Positions 44,608-53,802 of a stretch of DNA of 64,000 nucleotides are shown here, one piece after another. The stretch spans positions 248,001 to 312,000 of the forward strand of contig NZ_JAAUWT010000003.1 in NCBI RefSeq assembly GCF_014694455.1. The letters run 5' to 3'. Every line of letters begins with the position of its first letter. Within the stretch, counting starts at the first letter, position 1. Origin of the DNA: Vibrio sp. S9_S30 (GTDB taxonomy: Bacteria > Pseudomonadota > Gammaproteobacteria > Enterobacterales > Vibrionaceae). The notes beneath the pieces were generated by a model, which was not told the DNA's origin, ran no database searches, and saw nothing but the letters and a program-made list of their open reading frames with translations. A program made the translations under genes and the position numbers.

Positions 44608-46143
44608 ATGGCAACCCCCCTATTTTTGGTTATTGACGTAGGAACAGGATCGGTGCGAGCGGCTGCCGTCAATAAGAACGGAAACATCCTGGCTTTTTCG
44701 GCTAAAGAGCACGATCAACATGTCCCCAAATATGGTTGGTGCGAACAACGTCCGGCCGATTGGTGGCAGGGTGCATGTGAATCCATTCATGCGGTTATCC
44801 AGCAAATTGGGCAGCAAAAATCCGATATTGTTGCCGTGGCATGTTGCGGTCAAATGCATGGCACCGTACTGATCAACAAGGCTGGTCAACCCACACGTGA
44901 ATATGTGCCACTGTGGAACGACAAACGCACCATAAACCACGTTCATCAATATCAAGATCGCTTCGGAATAGAGCGTTGTTTAGCCCATACCGCTAACCCA
45001 CCCACTCCGGCTTGGCCAGGGTTCAAACTGCAATGGTTTGCAGACAATGAACCTGAACTTTTGGAAAAAAGCTGGAAAGTATTGATGCCGAAAGATTTCA
45101 TCAACTTTCGGCTAACCGGCCATATTGCGTTTGACACGACAGAAGCATCTGCCAGTTTTTTAATGGATGCTGAAACCAAAGAATGGTCGCATACCATGCT
45201 GTCACAGTTGGGTGTGCCACGTCGTTTACTGCCCCCCTTACGCGATCCATTGGATGTACTTGGGGCCATTTCATTTAAGGCTGCGCAAGAAACGGGGTTG
45301 CCCGAGGGAATTCCCGTGGTGGTGGGAGGTGGTGATTTCCCTGTGACGTTGGTTGGTTCGGGCGTGACCGAGCCCGGCATAGGCTCCGATGTGACGGGCA
45401 CCTCTTCCATCATCACCATCGCAAATAGCGCGCCTGTAAGGCACGAAGAAGTCTGCAACGTATTGATCCCCGGGAATCTTTGGGGGGCATTTTCATTATT
45501 GGATGCGGGAGGCGATGCGGTGCGATGGGCAAGACGAGCCATGAACGAAAACGCTCTGTCGTATGAAGCGGCAACGGCAAAAGCCGCCGAATCGCCAGCC
45601 GGTAGCCAACAACTGTTCTTTTTACCTTATTTGACCGGAGAACGGCTCGGTGCCACTCGTCACTCGCGTGCACAATTTTTTGGGTTAAACAGTCGCCATA
45701 ACCTAGCCGATCTGCACCGAAGTGTATTGGAAGGTGTCGCGTTTGCTGTTCGCAGACAAATCGAGCAAATGAGCGATGTGCGTACCAAGCACGGCTCCGA
45801 TACCAACGTTGAACGCATTATTGCCGCAAGCGGCGGCGCGAAATCTCTACTCTGGCTGCAAATCAAAGCCAGCATGTACAACACACCGATACTGGTACCT
45901 AAAGAAGCGGAGTGTGGCGTAATAGGTGCGACGGCGATTGCCGCAACGGCCACTGGGCATTTCAATACATTGTCCGATGCAGCGCGACACATGGTTCAAT
46001 ACGAAAAGGAAATCCAACCGAACCCAGCATGGAAAGAGACATACGATCTCATGTACCCGATGTTCAATAAAATCAAGGCGGCAACAAGCGACCTTTACAG
46101 CGAACTCGATACATTAGAAGACGCGATCTTGCCGAACGTTTAA
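44608..46143 (+). CDS. FGGY-family sugar kinase, xylulokinase-like
   Basis: Sugar kinase of 511 residues. N-terminal domain begins VIDVGTGSVRAAAV; the CCGQMHGTVLIN segment matches the GQMHG motif of xylulokinases, and PLWNDKR resembles the substrate-site loop. Second domain has SDVTGTSSIITIA, LDAGGDAVRWARRA and ASGGAKSLLWLQI for nucleotide binding. A Shine-Dalgarno AGAGG precedes the ATG, 26 bp after the ATPase stop. It presumably phosphorylates the imported sugar or its ketose; D-xylulose itself is not assured because no xylose isomerase gene is nearby. Confidence 0.87.
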   Translation: MATPLFLVIDVGTGSVRAAAVNKNGNILAFSAKEHDQHVPKYGWCEQRPADWWQGACESIHAVIQQIGQQKSDIVAVACCGQMHGTVLINKAGQPTREYVPLWNDKRTINHVHQYQDRFGIERCLAHTANPPTPAWPGFKLQWFADNEPELLEKSWKVLMPKDFINFRLTGHIAFDTTEASASFLMDAETKEWSHTMLSQLGVPRRLLPPLRDPLDVLGAISFKAAQETGLPEGIPVVVGGGDFPVTLVGSGVTEPGIGSDVTGTSSIITIANSAPVRHEEVCNVLIPGNLWGAFSLLDAGGDAVRWARRAMNENALSYEAATAKAAESPAGSQQLFFLPYLTGERLGATRHSRAQFFGLNSRHNLADLHRSVLEGVAFAVRRQIEQMSDVRTKHGSDTNVERIIAASGGAKSLLWLQIKASMYNTPILVPKEAECGVIGATAIAATATGHFNTLSDAARHMVQYEKEIQPNPAWKETYDLMYPMFNKIKAATSDLYSELDTLEDAILPNV

Positions 46144-46265
46144 ACTTTTTCTCTGTACTTTAATTGAGCACAAGCAAAGATAAGACATGGAGCTCGGATA
46201 CTTGCACAGTGCTCAGTGTATATTGAGCAACATTGGCTCACCGATACGCAGAACAAGGAAAACGC

Positions 46266-46931
46266 ATGTTAAAAATAGACACAGAGCAACTCAAATTCGA
46301 CGGCGTACTCTGGGACATGGACGGCACCCTTGCCGACAGCGAACCCATCCACGAACGAGCCATTCGCCACACACTGAATCAGTATGGGGTAAACCCGACG
46401 CACGACGACATTCAAAACGTATTGGGAACCGAAGGAAGTGAAACCTTCGAGTACTTTCGCAATACATACGATTTAACCGTTTCGTTTGACGATTATCGAG
46501 CCTCTAACTATCAATACTTTTGCGCTCACAGCAACGAAGTCACCCCCCTTTACGGTTGTGAAGTTTTCAAAGTCTTCCATGAACTGGGCGTACCGCAAGC
46601 GATTGTGACGAATTCGGATCGGATCTTGGTTAATGCCAGCCTCGCTGCTCTTCACATTGAAACGCCAGGTATGACGATGGTTACAAGAAATGATGTAAAG
46701 AGTGGAAAGCCTTCACCTGAAGGGTATTTGCGCGCCGCTTACCTCATTGATATCGAGCCAAACAAGCTCGCGGTGATTGAAGACAGCGTACTCGGCGCAA
46801 AAGCAGGGCTCCTTGCAGGAATGCAAGTCATTGGTGTGCCTATAGAGGAAAACCGGCACAAATTCTCTAGCGATGTCACCCTTGTTCAAGATGCACAAAC
46901 GCTGCTTGGTGCCCTAACCAACCGTGAGTAA
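46266..46931 (+). CDS. HAD-superfamily sugar-phosphate phosphatase or phosphomutase-like
   Basis: Cytoplasmic hydrolase of ~221 residues. Motif I DMDGTLADS gives nucleophile Asp17 and Asp19; a helical cap follows; motif II is VTNSD; the lysine lies in KSGKPSPEGYL and motif IV in VIEDSVLGAKAG. These features fit the GPH/YcjU subgroup, whose members are phosphatases or beta-phosphoglucomutases. ATG 46266 has AAGGAAA upstream; an earlier in-frame codon lacks a site. Separated by 122 bp from the kinase and may be the last gene of the plus arm. Confidence 0.85.
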   Translation: MLKIDTEQLKFDGVLWDMDGTLADSEPIHERAIRHTLNQYGVNPTHDDIQNVLGTEGSETFEYFRNTYDLTVSFDDYRASNYQYFCAHSNEVTPLYGCEVFKVFHELGVPQAIVTNSDRILVNASLAALHIETPGMTMVTRNDVKSGKPSPEGYLRAAYLIDIEPNKLAVIEDSVLGAKAGLLAGMQVIGVPIEENRHKFSSDVTLVQDAQTLLGALTNRE

Positions 46932-47169
46932 CAAAAACCGAATGGGCAACGCCTAAATCTTCATACGAACGACAAACGATATTTTTGTCGCAAGAAATTC
47001 ACATAAGAAGCGGGGCTACTGTTTAACTCTTTCAATATGCATCAAAAAAATTCAGTTCGAACCCTGCATCTTCCGTAAGCTGGGTATATACTTTTTGAAA
47101 ACCCTATTCCTCCTAAGGTGATATTGCAAGCCACCTTGGGCTTACTGCTCTAATATTCAGGTAGGCTAC

Positions 47170-47589
47170 ATGATCATAGAAGTGACTTATCATCCTAGCA
47201 AACACGATTTAGAATCGATTTATCAAGCTTTAAAAGAATTCAATGAACCCTTTTTTCAGGGGTTAGATGAAAAGGTTTTGGCATTGTTTATTCGAGATCC
47301 GCACCACCAAATTATTGGTGGGATTGCAGCGCACTTATTCTATGATTCTCTCCACATCCATAGAATTTGGGTTCATGAGACCCTTCGGCGTAAAGGCGTT
47401 GGCACTAAGCTGCTGAAAACAGCTGAAAGGGAAGCTCGAAAAATGCGGATTACAAAGGTGTTTCTAGACACTTACAATTTTCAGGCGCCCGAATTTTACC
47501 AAAATCATGGCTTTCGCGAAGTGGGTCGTTACGTGGGTTACCCACAAGATGGCACAGATAAAATATTTTATCAGAAGACTTTGATATGA
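47170..47589 (+). CDS. GNAT-family N-acetyltransferase
   Basis: Acetyl-CoA-dependent acetyltransferase of 139 residues. The cofactor loop is RRKGVGTKLLKTAEREA, preceded by the IHRIWVHETL strand, and the C-terminal FYQNHGFREVGRY is the usual GNAT motif B. The acceptor molecule cannot be deduced. The gene stands alone upstream of the GlpR-like gene. Confidence 0.87.
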   Translation: MIIEVTYHPSKHDLESIYQALKEFNEPFFQGLDEKVLALFIRDPHHQIIGGIAAHLFYDSLHIHRIWVHETLRRKGVGTKLLKTAEREARKMRITKVFLDTYNFQAPEFYQNHGFREVGRYVGYPQDGTDKIFYQKTLI

Positions 47590-47671
47590 TGGTTGGAAAC
47601 CCAAGGTAAACGCCCCAAATGACCTTGGGTATGTTACCTGAAGTCACCTCTATCACGATCCGGAGTTAACC

Positions 47672-48430
47672 TTGAAACAAACGCAACGTCATCATGAAAT
47701 ACTCGCTTTATTGGACGAGCAAGGGTTCCTTTCCACTGAAGCTTTTGTTGATACGTTTAACGTCAGCCCCCAAACGATTCGACGCGATCTTAATGAACTT
47801 GCTCAACAAGGGCTCATCAGCCGCCATCATGGTGGGGCATCGCTCTACTCCAGCACAGAAAATGAAGCCTACTCCACCCGAAAAATCAGCCATCAGGAAG
47901 AAAAAGCCCGTATCGCGACTGAATTGGTCAAGAAAATTCCTAATGGCGCCTCCATGTTCATTGATATCGGTACAACAACGGAAGCGGTGGCGACTGCATT
48001 GCTCAACCATAAAGATCTCAAAGTGGTCACGAATAACATCAATGTTGCCAGTATTTTGATGCCAAAAGAGGACTTTACCGTCATCATCGCTGGCGGTCAG
48101 ATCCGCAATAAAGATGGCGGTATTATTGGGGAAGCCACGCGAGAGTTCATCGAACAATTTCGGATGGATTTTGGCATCATAAGCATCTCGGGTATTGATT
48201 CCGACGGCAGCATGCTCGATTTTGATTATTCTGAAGTGAAAATAGCACAAGCCATTATTGCCAGCTCACGCCAAACATTATTGGCGGCCGACAGCAGCAA
48301 GTTCAACCGTGGTGCCATGGTGAACCTAGGGCATATTTCTCAAGTCGATTCGTTGTTTACTGATGAATTACCAGCCTCGGACTTGGTTGACGTGATCAAG
48401 CAGCATGATGTGGAGCTGGTGGTGTGCTAA
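47672..48430 (+). CDS. glpR: DeoR-family repressor, GlpR-like
   Basis: Repressor of 252 residues, the same length as E. coli GlpR and similar along its whole length: MKQTQRHHEILALLDEQG, helix-turn-helix in FNVSPQTIRRDLNELAQQGL, RHHGGAS, FIDIGTTTEAVA, VVTNNINVA, DGGIIGEAT and GISGIDSDGS. It binds glycerol 3-phosphate in GlpR and represses glp genes. Start is TTG 47672 with CGGAG at 6-nt spacing. No glp genes are in the window, so it could be the trans-acting GlpR or a paralogue serving the adjacent sugar genes. Confidence 0.83.
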   Translation: MKQTQRHHEILALLDEQGFLSTEAFVDTFNVSPQTIRRDLNELAQQGLISRHHGGASLYSSTENEAYSTRKISHQEEKARIATELVKKIPNGASMFIDIGTTTEAVATALLNHKDLKVVTNNINVASILMPKEDFTVIIAGGQIRNKDGGIIGEATREFIEQFRMDFGIISISGIDSDGSMLDFDYSEVKIAQAIIASSRQTLLAADSSKFNRGAMVNLGHISQVDSLFTDELPASDLVDVIKQHDVELVVC

Positions 48431-48436
48431 TCGCAT

Positions 48437-48458
48437 TGAGGGGCACCCTTCGCCCTCA
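48437..48458. terminator. Hairpin between convergent glpR-like and rbsK genes
   Basis: TGAGGG (48437-48442) and CCCTCA (48453-48458) flank a 10-nt loop in the 29-bp gap between the two stops. No U-tract. Confidence 0.45.
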
Positions 48459-48459
48459 T

Positions 48460-49383
48460 TCACTTTCCTTGATTTTTTAAGAACGCTTCCACTTCATCGA
48501 TGAATGGAATGGACGTTTGTGCCCCCAGCCGTGTTACCGAGATTGCCGCCGCGGCTTGGGCAAAGATGACCGCATCTTCCAACGATTTGCCATTGGATAA
48601 CCCGACTAATAACGCCCCATTGAATGTGTCGCCAGCGGCAGTGGTATCCACCACATCCACTGTAAAACCTGGAATCAAGTAGCCAATACCCTCCTGACTT
48701 ACCCACACCCCCTTTGCGCCCAAAGTAATCAGCACAGTAAATACGCCTTTTTGATGGAGCACTTGCGCCGCTTGCGAGGCAGATACAGGATCCGTCACGT
48801 CAATTCCTGTCAGGATTTGAGCTTCCGTTTCATTGGGGGTGATGAGATTAAGTTTGGAAAGCAGGTTATTGGAGAGTGCTCTTGCCGGTGCTGGGTTAAG
48901 TACAACCTTTTTGTTGGCGCAATACGCGATATCTATCGCTTTCTCTATACCTGAAATCGGCGTTTCGAGTTGGACCAACAAGTAATCGCCCTGCTCTATG
49001 ATTGCCGAAAAATCCGACACCACCTTTGCAGTAAGGCGATCATTGGCTTCTGCCGAAAGACAAATGGTATTCTCGCCGCTTTCTGCCACTTGGATCATCG
49101 CAATGCCAGTGGCGCAATCGGGCTCCACCTTTATCCCAGAGACGTTAATTCCATCCGATTGATATTGTTTTCGGATCCCTAAGCCAAAAGGATCGTCACC
49201 AACACACGCAATAAAATGGGTGTCGGCACCCAACCGTACAGCAGTCACCGCTTGATTCGCACCTTTTCCCCCCGCAATAACCCGATAGTTTCGACCTTTT
49301 AAGGTTTCTCCGGGGCGTGGAAACGCTGCAACCTGCAAAACGTGATCAGCGTTGATGCTTCCTAACACAACAATTCCGTTCAT
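48460..49383 (-). CDS. rbsK: Ribokinase (PfkB family)
   Basis: Sugar kinase of 307 residues phosphorylating D-ribose (or deoxyribose) at O5. Signature one is GGKGANQAV, with the N-terminal substrate motif GSINADHV; signature two is VDTTAAGDTFNGALLVGL with catalytic Asp. LNPAPA and PNETEA are typical of RbsK. There is no rbsDACB nearby; the gene is instead cotranscribed with an AraC regulator, its ATG overlapping the regulator stop by 4 bp. Ribose released by nucleoside salvage, or another pentose, is the likely substrate. Confidence 0.85.
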   Translation of the reverse strand: MNGIVVLGSINADHVLQVAAFPRPGETLKGRNYRVIAGGKGANQAVTAVRLGADTHFIACVGDDPFGLGIRKQYQSDGINVSGIKVEPDCATGIAMIQVAESGENTICLSAEANDRLTAKVVSDFSAIIEQGDYLLVQLETPISGIEKAIDIAYCANKKVVLNPAPARALSNNLLSKLNLITPNETEAQILTGIDVTDPVSASQAAQVLHQKGVFTVLITLGAKGVWVSQEGIGYLIPGFTVDVVDTTAAGDTFNGALLVGLSNGKSLEDAVIFAQAAAAISVTRLGAQTSIPFIDEVEAFLKNQGK

Positions 49384-50222
49384 AATTTTCTTTCATCAGC
49401 CTCTTTTCTTAATGCCATCCATTGACGGGGAGACACCCCAGTAATTTTCCGAAACACCTTGCTGAAACCGGAATAACTCTCGTACCCCACGTGATCCAAT
49501 ACCCAATGCATCGGCTTGCCTTGCAACATAAGCGATTGTGCCACTCCAATGCGCCAATGCGCGATGTAATGGCCGGGAGTCATGCCCACCACTTTTTTAA
49601 AGGTATCGATGAAAACCGTTCTCGACATCGCGCCTTTTTCCGCCATGTCTTCCATCGTGAAAGCTTTATAAGGAAGTTGATGAATCATATCCAACACACC
49701 CGACAGCCGTGGGTGTGATAGCCCAGACAGTACGCCTTGCTTCACCAAATTGCTTTCCACAATATGGCGAAAAAGCATGATCATCATGACATCACTCAAC
49801 TTATCTAGAATCACCTGCTGACCTAATTCTGCATTTTCCGCTTCAAGAAACAATCCTTCCATTATGGGCGACAATGCTGGCAATGCTCTAAACGGAATCA
49901 CAATGCTGTCTGGCAACGCTGAAAAAATCAGTTCCCACTTCCCTTCACTGTATTCAATTGTAGAACACACCAATTTAGCCCCATCCGATAGCCCTTCAAT
50001 AACGTGAGGAACGGTTTGAGGAAAATACACAATAGAGGGCTCATCGATCTTCATTTCCTTCCCTTTATGATCACGCAGGATCAGTTTTCCCTCACGCACA
50101 ATATGAAGGTGCCCTTGATTCTTTTCATCAGTCCCAAATGACGAGGCGCCACAGAGCTGCCCCGTATAGAAAACTTCAGACCGCATAGAAAGTTGTTGTA
50201 TCAGTTTAGATAAAGCATCCAT
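49380..50222 (-). CDS. AraC-family regulator with cupin domain
   Basis: Regulator of 280 residues. The N-terminal ~170 residues form a cupin_6-type sensor (HLHIVREGKLILRDHKGKE, PSIVYFPQTVPHVIE). The C-terminal AraC domain has both helix-turn-helix units: MEDMAEKGAMSRTVFIDTFKKVVGMTPGHYIAHWRI and HVGYESYSGFSKVFRKITGVSPRQWM. First gene of a two-gene unit with ribokinase, divergent from the YHS gene, whose 5' region it abuts. The effector is not known. Confidence 0.87.
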   Translation of the reverse strand: MDALSKLIQQLSMRSEVFYTGQLCGASSFGTDEKNQGHLHIVREGKLILRDHKGKEMKIDEPSIVYFPQTVPHVIEGLSDGAKLVCSTIEYSEGKWELIFSALPDSIVIPFRALPALSPIMEGLFLEAENAELGQQVILDKLSDVMMIMLFRHIVESNLVKQGVLSGLSHPRLSGVLDMIHQLPYKAFTMEDMAEKGAMSRTVFIDTFKKVVGMTPGHYIAHWRIGVAQSLMLQGKPMHWVLDHVGYESYSGFSKVFRKITGVSPRQWMALRKEADERKL

Positions 50223-50334
50223 GGAAACCTCGGACTATTGGCACACTTTTACGCACTTATGTACCCAAATAGACCGAGATTCTCATTTAAATTACTTCAC
50301 ATCGGACGAGAAAAAGAAAATAAGGAGTCTTTAT

Positions 50335-50811
50335 ATGTCTGTTGCAAAAAAAACGTTGAAACGCTTTGTCGCTCTTGGTGGAATCGCAATGCTGCCTTTC
50401 TCGGTACTGGCAGCGGATATTGACGTAAGTGCTGACACCAATGACCTCGCAATTAAGGGCTACGACCCAGTGGCCTACTTTACAGCAAGTGAGCCAACCG
50501 TCGGCAACCCAGAATTTTCAGCGACTTACAAAAATGCGATTTACCATTTCGCTTCTGCTGAAAACCGCGATGCTTTCCGCGCTAACCCAGCAGCATACGC
50601 ACCACAATACGGTGGCTACTGTGCATTTGGCGTCGCAATGGGTAAGAAATTTGATACGGATCCACTGGCGTGGAAGGTCGAAGAAGGCAAGCTGTACCTA
50701 AACCTAGATAAATCAGTACAAAAACGCTGGTTAGAAGATGTGACCGGGTTTGTTAAAACCGCGAACGGAAACTGGCCTGAAATCAAAAGCGTAAGCGCTG
50801 ATAAGCTGTAA
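50335..50811 (+). CDS. Exported YHS-domain protein
   Basis: Periplasmic protein of 158 residues. The signal peptide ends FSVLAAD. The YHS-like domain follows: IKGYDPVAYFTASEPTVGNPEFSATYKNAIYHFASAENRDAFRANPAAYAPQYGGYCAFGVAMGKK, probably metal-binding and of unknown role. TAAGGAG precedes ATG 50335; the open frame upstream to 50221 is noncoding leader overlapping the AraC promoter region. Ends before a perfect terminator. Confidence 0.87.
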   Translation: MSVAKKTLKRFVALGGIAMLPFSVLAADIDVSADTNDLAIKGYDPVAYFTASEPTVGNPEFSATYKNAIYHFASAENRDAFRANPAAYAPQYGGYCAFGVAMGKKFDTDPLAWKVEEGKLYLNLDKSVQKRWLEDVTGFVKTANGNWPEIKSVSADKL

Positions 50812-50900
50812 GTTTCCCCTCCCTTGCATTGAGACTCTCTCCCTCTGTCCATGTCCTTTGCAAGGGATCTTTTTATTCCCTGTCTTGGGTTAGCGCCCAT

Positions 50901-50928
50901 GAAAAAAGCCCCTAACGGGGCTTTTTTC
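50901..50928. terminator. Rho-independent terminator
   Basis: GAAAAAAGCCCC / GGGGCTTTTTTC, a perfect 12-bp stem with a TAAC loop, A- and T-rich on both sides and able to work in either direction. The rest of 50812-51086 contains a run of TTTATTG-like short repeats (~50985-51030) and no gene. Confidence 0.92.
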
Positions 50929-51086
50929 ATTGCCATCCCTAAACCACCGGCTCTGGCGATGAGGATTTCTTAGGTTATCGGCTATTGTTTATTGTTTATT
51001 GTTTATTGGCTATCGGTTATTGGTTATTGCCTGAAAGCTCGCCCCGTTAGAAGTGCTCTTAAAACGACACTCCCTTTGTGCTCTGT

Positions 51087-52085
51087 TTAGAGGCGAGAGT
51101 CATCAATATCAATAAACTGTTCAGGGGGCTGCGCTTGACACCAATCCCACGCTTTTTTGGATATGTCGTACATGCCTTTGGCGGTATGTGCAAACTCCCA
51201 ATCATTTAAGCTGATTTCTAGAATCTTTCTATCGATCGTATCGAGGAAAGTGCCATAAGAAGCGTGGTATTGTTCTCGCAATGCTTGCTGATTTTGCTCA
51301 TCGGTAATGCCGTACGCTTCAGGTTGACGTTTTACTGCACCAATGCTTTCCGCAGAAAGGGTCACATCTACAATCATATTGGCACAAGTCGACCATTGGG
51401 CTTCTTTTGCCATCTGTTGCTCATCTGGGAGATGATCAAAGTTGGGTGGCATTCCACGCCAAGGTTCATCGAGTTCGAGTGGCATATTATGCTCTGGATG
51501 CTCTTCAAGTGGAGCAAGCTTTTTGTTCATCTTCCGCACCTCGTTTGTCGCGATTTCCCATTCGCGATTGGTTTGTTCCGCGGCGGCTTGTTCCAATGGT
51601 TCCATTTCTCGATATAGATCTTGCAATTGTTGCTCTAGCGCTTCAATTTTATCTCGGTGAACGTCGGAATCATCACCACTGCTTGAGAGTTCATCGATTT
51701 TATCCAGCAGTTTCTCTTCTTTCTCTTTTAGAGCGTAATACTGGTCTTCTTCATCATTACCGTATTGACCGATGCAGGCTTCTAAGCGCGCATCCGTTAC
51801 CCCGAGTACAGATTTAAGCTCATTGCGATAGCAAAGCTCAAATTGATTCTCATCACCTTTTAGACACTTTTCTAGAAGGCTACGGATGCCTTTCGTGATG
51901 GTTGCTTCTGGCTTACCACTGCAGGCAGCCAATTCAGAAAAAGCACCTTTGTCTTTCATCCAAGCCATTTGAGTATTGATGCTGAGTTCGATCTGCTTCT
52001 CTGTCAGCTCAATGGAATGAGCTGGTATAGCCAGAATCAGTATTGAAAACGTCAGTGACGTGCGAGAAAGCGTAGAAATTTGCAT
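51087..52085 (-). CDS. Unrecognised exported coiled-coil protein
   Basis: I do not recognise this 332-residue protein. A signal peptide ending AIPAHS leads into a helical domain with Cys at ~55, 74, 84 and 103. Residues ~120-195 are a strongly charged coiled coil (LKEKEEKLLDKIDELSSSG..., KIEALEQQLQDLYREMEPLEQ). A second helical domain includes one Cys in WSTCANMIVDVTL and a final WDWCQAQPPEQFIDIDDSRL. The even number of cysteines suggests periplasmic disulfides. A perfect 16-bp palindrome lies ~50 bp upstream. Stands alone. Confidence 0.7.
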   Translation of the reverse strand: MQISTLSRTSLTFSILILAIPAHSIELTEKQIELSINTQMAWMKDKGAFSELAACSGKPEATITKGIRSLLEKCLKGDENQFELCYRNELKSVLGVTDARLEACIGQYGNDEEDQYYALKEKEEKLLDKIDELSSSGDDSDVHRDKIEALEQQLQDLYREMEPLEQAAAEQTNREWEIATNEVRKMNKKLAPLEEHPEHNMPLELDEPWRGMPPNFDHLPDEQQMAKEAQWSTCANMIVDVTLSAESIGAVKRQPEAYGITDEQNQQALREQYHASYGTFLDTIDRKILEISLNDWEFAHTAKGMYDISKKAWDWCQAQPPEQFIDIDDSRL

Positions 52086-52131
52086 GTTTTCCCTCGATAG
52101 ATTGCGAGCATCTATTTGATGATGATTATTT

Positions 52132-52147
52132 AACCTGAATTCAGGTT
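52132..52147. promoter_or_regulatory. Perfect palindrome upstream of the coiled-coil protein gene
   Basis: AACCTGAATTCAGGTT, 47-62 bp before the start codon. On the minus strand it is followed directly by AAATAAT, a possible -10. The symmetric 16-bp site resembles operators of dimeric regulators; no regulator is encoded next to it. Confidence 0.5.
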
Positions 52148-52272
52148 GTTTAGACCGCTATCCACCAACAGGCAATCAGACCCGTTGGCATTCAATATCC
52201 CCCTTTATTTTGATGTAGATATTGACGGTTTCAATAGGAAAATGTAGAGAAACCAGCATGATCACACATGTG

Positions 52273-52326
52273 AGATTGATGGGAGTTGAGAGATGGATGG
52301 AAGTTGTAAGATGGATGGAAGTATAG
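52273..52326. repeat. Three 18-bp tandem repeats
   Basis: Units 52273-52290, 52291-52308 and 52309-52326 with core AGATGGATGGAAGTTG. They fall in noncoding DNA or in the end of a doubtful 88-codon minus-strand frame (52231-52497). Confidence 0.85.
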
Positions 52327-53802
52327 TGCATTGAAAGGATGAAATAATACAGCGGTTGATGTAATTAAGACTAAGGCACCACCTGCTGAAAATACTTTAT
52401 CAGTTTCAAATGCAACAAGACAAATACCGGTAAGTAACATTTCACTTTCGGAAAAAGAGTCCACTATGCTCCATCTACCGCTGAATATTCGAACCACTCA
52501 TTAACCATAGTTAAATTGGAAAGAAATTACGCCCAATCAACCAAGAATTAAGAACCACTAAAATATACGGTAATAATACTGGTTAGAACTCATGCGATCC
52601 AATAGGCAGGAAACAAGCGAGAAAAACGTGACGTAAAAACTTGGCGTGCACTGCCCTATTCTATGCTCATGAGAATCACGAACCCACGAATAATAAAAAA
52701 GGAATGAATACCCATATGGGCGTAACGGCTCCAAATGCGGGTGCTTCGAGATCGGTAACAGGTGCATGATCTGCCATATGTGCAGAATACGTATCATGAA
52801 AAATCACAACAAAATTTGCGGACAAAAATCTAAATGAATCTAAATGAATCTATCTCATAAAGCCTTGTCTTCATATCACATTATCCATCAAGCCATATAC
52901 AGAATGTTCGGTTCCAGTGTAAACCCACTAAATAAAGATAATATTACCCTTTAAACGTTCTTATATTAATCAAACTACCAATAAGTAACTAAAAATCGCC
53001 AATATTAAATAACTTTAATATTTTAAAAATGTATGAAGTCGAACTCATTCGATCTAGGATTCTCTATATATTAACAATATTGTTTTTACAGTCTTCAGCA
53101 GCGAATGAGCTCTTCATTTCCCTGACTTCTGATTTAACCAAGCGGTCTAGTTCAGCTAAACGACGGGCAACATTGATGCCTCGGTTACCTTTTTGGGGTT
53201 ACTGCAACATGTCGTTATAGCGCTTGAAGTTTGGCACCTTATTTTTAATTGATAACATGCCAAATGACCTTCCTATAATTATTCTGAATCACGATCAAAA
53301 ATATAAATGATGGATACAAAAAATACAGTATAAGGAACGGAATAATAGGTAACTCCGTGCGGTATATTCATCTGTAAATAAATATTCAGCAACATAGAAA
53401 ACTCATTATAAGGAATTCTACCCCTAACCATTATAAGACATCACTTTCTTTGAATTTTTATTCCAAAAAATTTTAAAAAATAAATAAATCTCACTTATAA
53501 GACTGAGTTTTTTTGGCGTAAATTAATTAGAATAAAAATCACAAAACAAATATTAATAAAAGAAAAATATAATAACAACAAATTGACAATAAAATATAAC
53601 ACTATGATTTGTAATAAATTTTATCTCATTTTTTTTATATATATAGTGTTAATAAATCAGATATAAACCATGATGCATATAGATCAAATTTAATAAAATA
53701 TATAACGTAATTATTAGCGGTAACAAAGATAATCTTGGTGAAACAAGAAACATTCAAAATCATTAAAACTTAATTTTTTGTTATTTATTAAAGGTAGATA
53801 AA
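52327..53802. other. AT-rich gene-poor stretch before the chitinase gene
   Basis: No gene of normal coding character is visible in ~1.5 kb. The AT content rises strongly after ~52800 and is extreme at 53400-53800, the chitinase upstream region. On the minus strand around 53103-53199 a short open segment reads NRGINVARRLAELDRLVKSEV, which looks like real helical coding sequence without start or continuation and may be a gene relic. Two minus-strand frames (52231-52497, 52558-52797) lack good starts and I do not call them. Confidence 0.4.

Noticed and set aside
50221..50334. N-terminal extension of the YHS protein.
   Set aside because: It overlaps the divergent AraC start and would bury the signal peptide that begins at 50335.
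52231..52497. An 88-codon minus-strand frame with hydrophobic segments.
   Set aside because: No convincing ribosome site, its end is composed of the 18-bp repeats, and the product shows no recognisable family.
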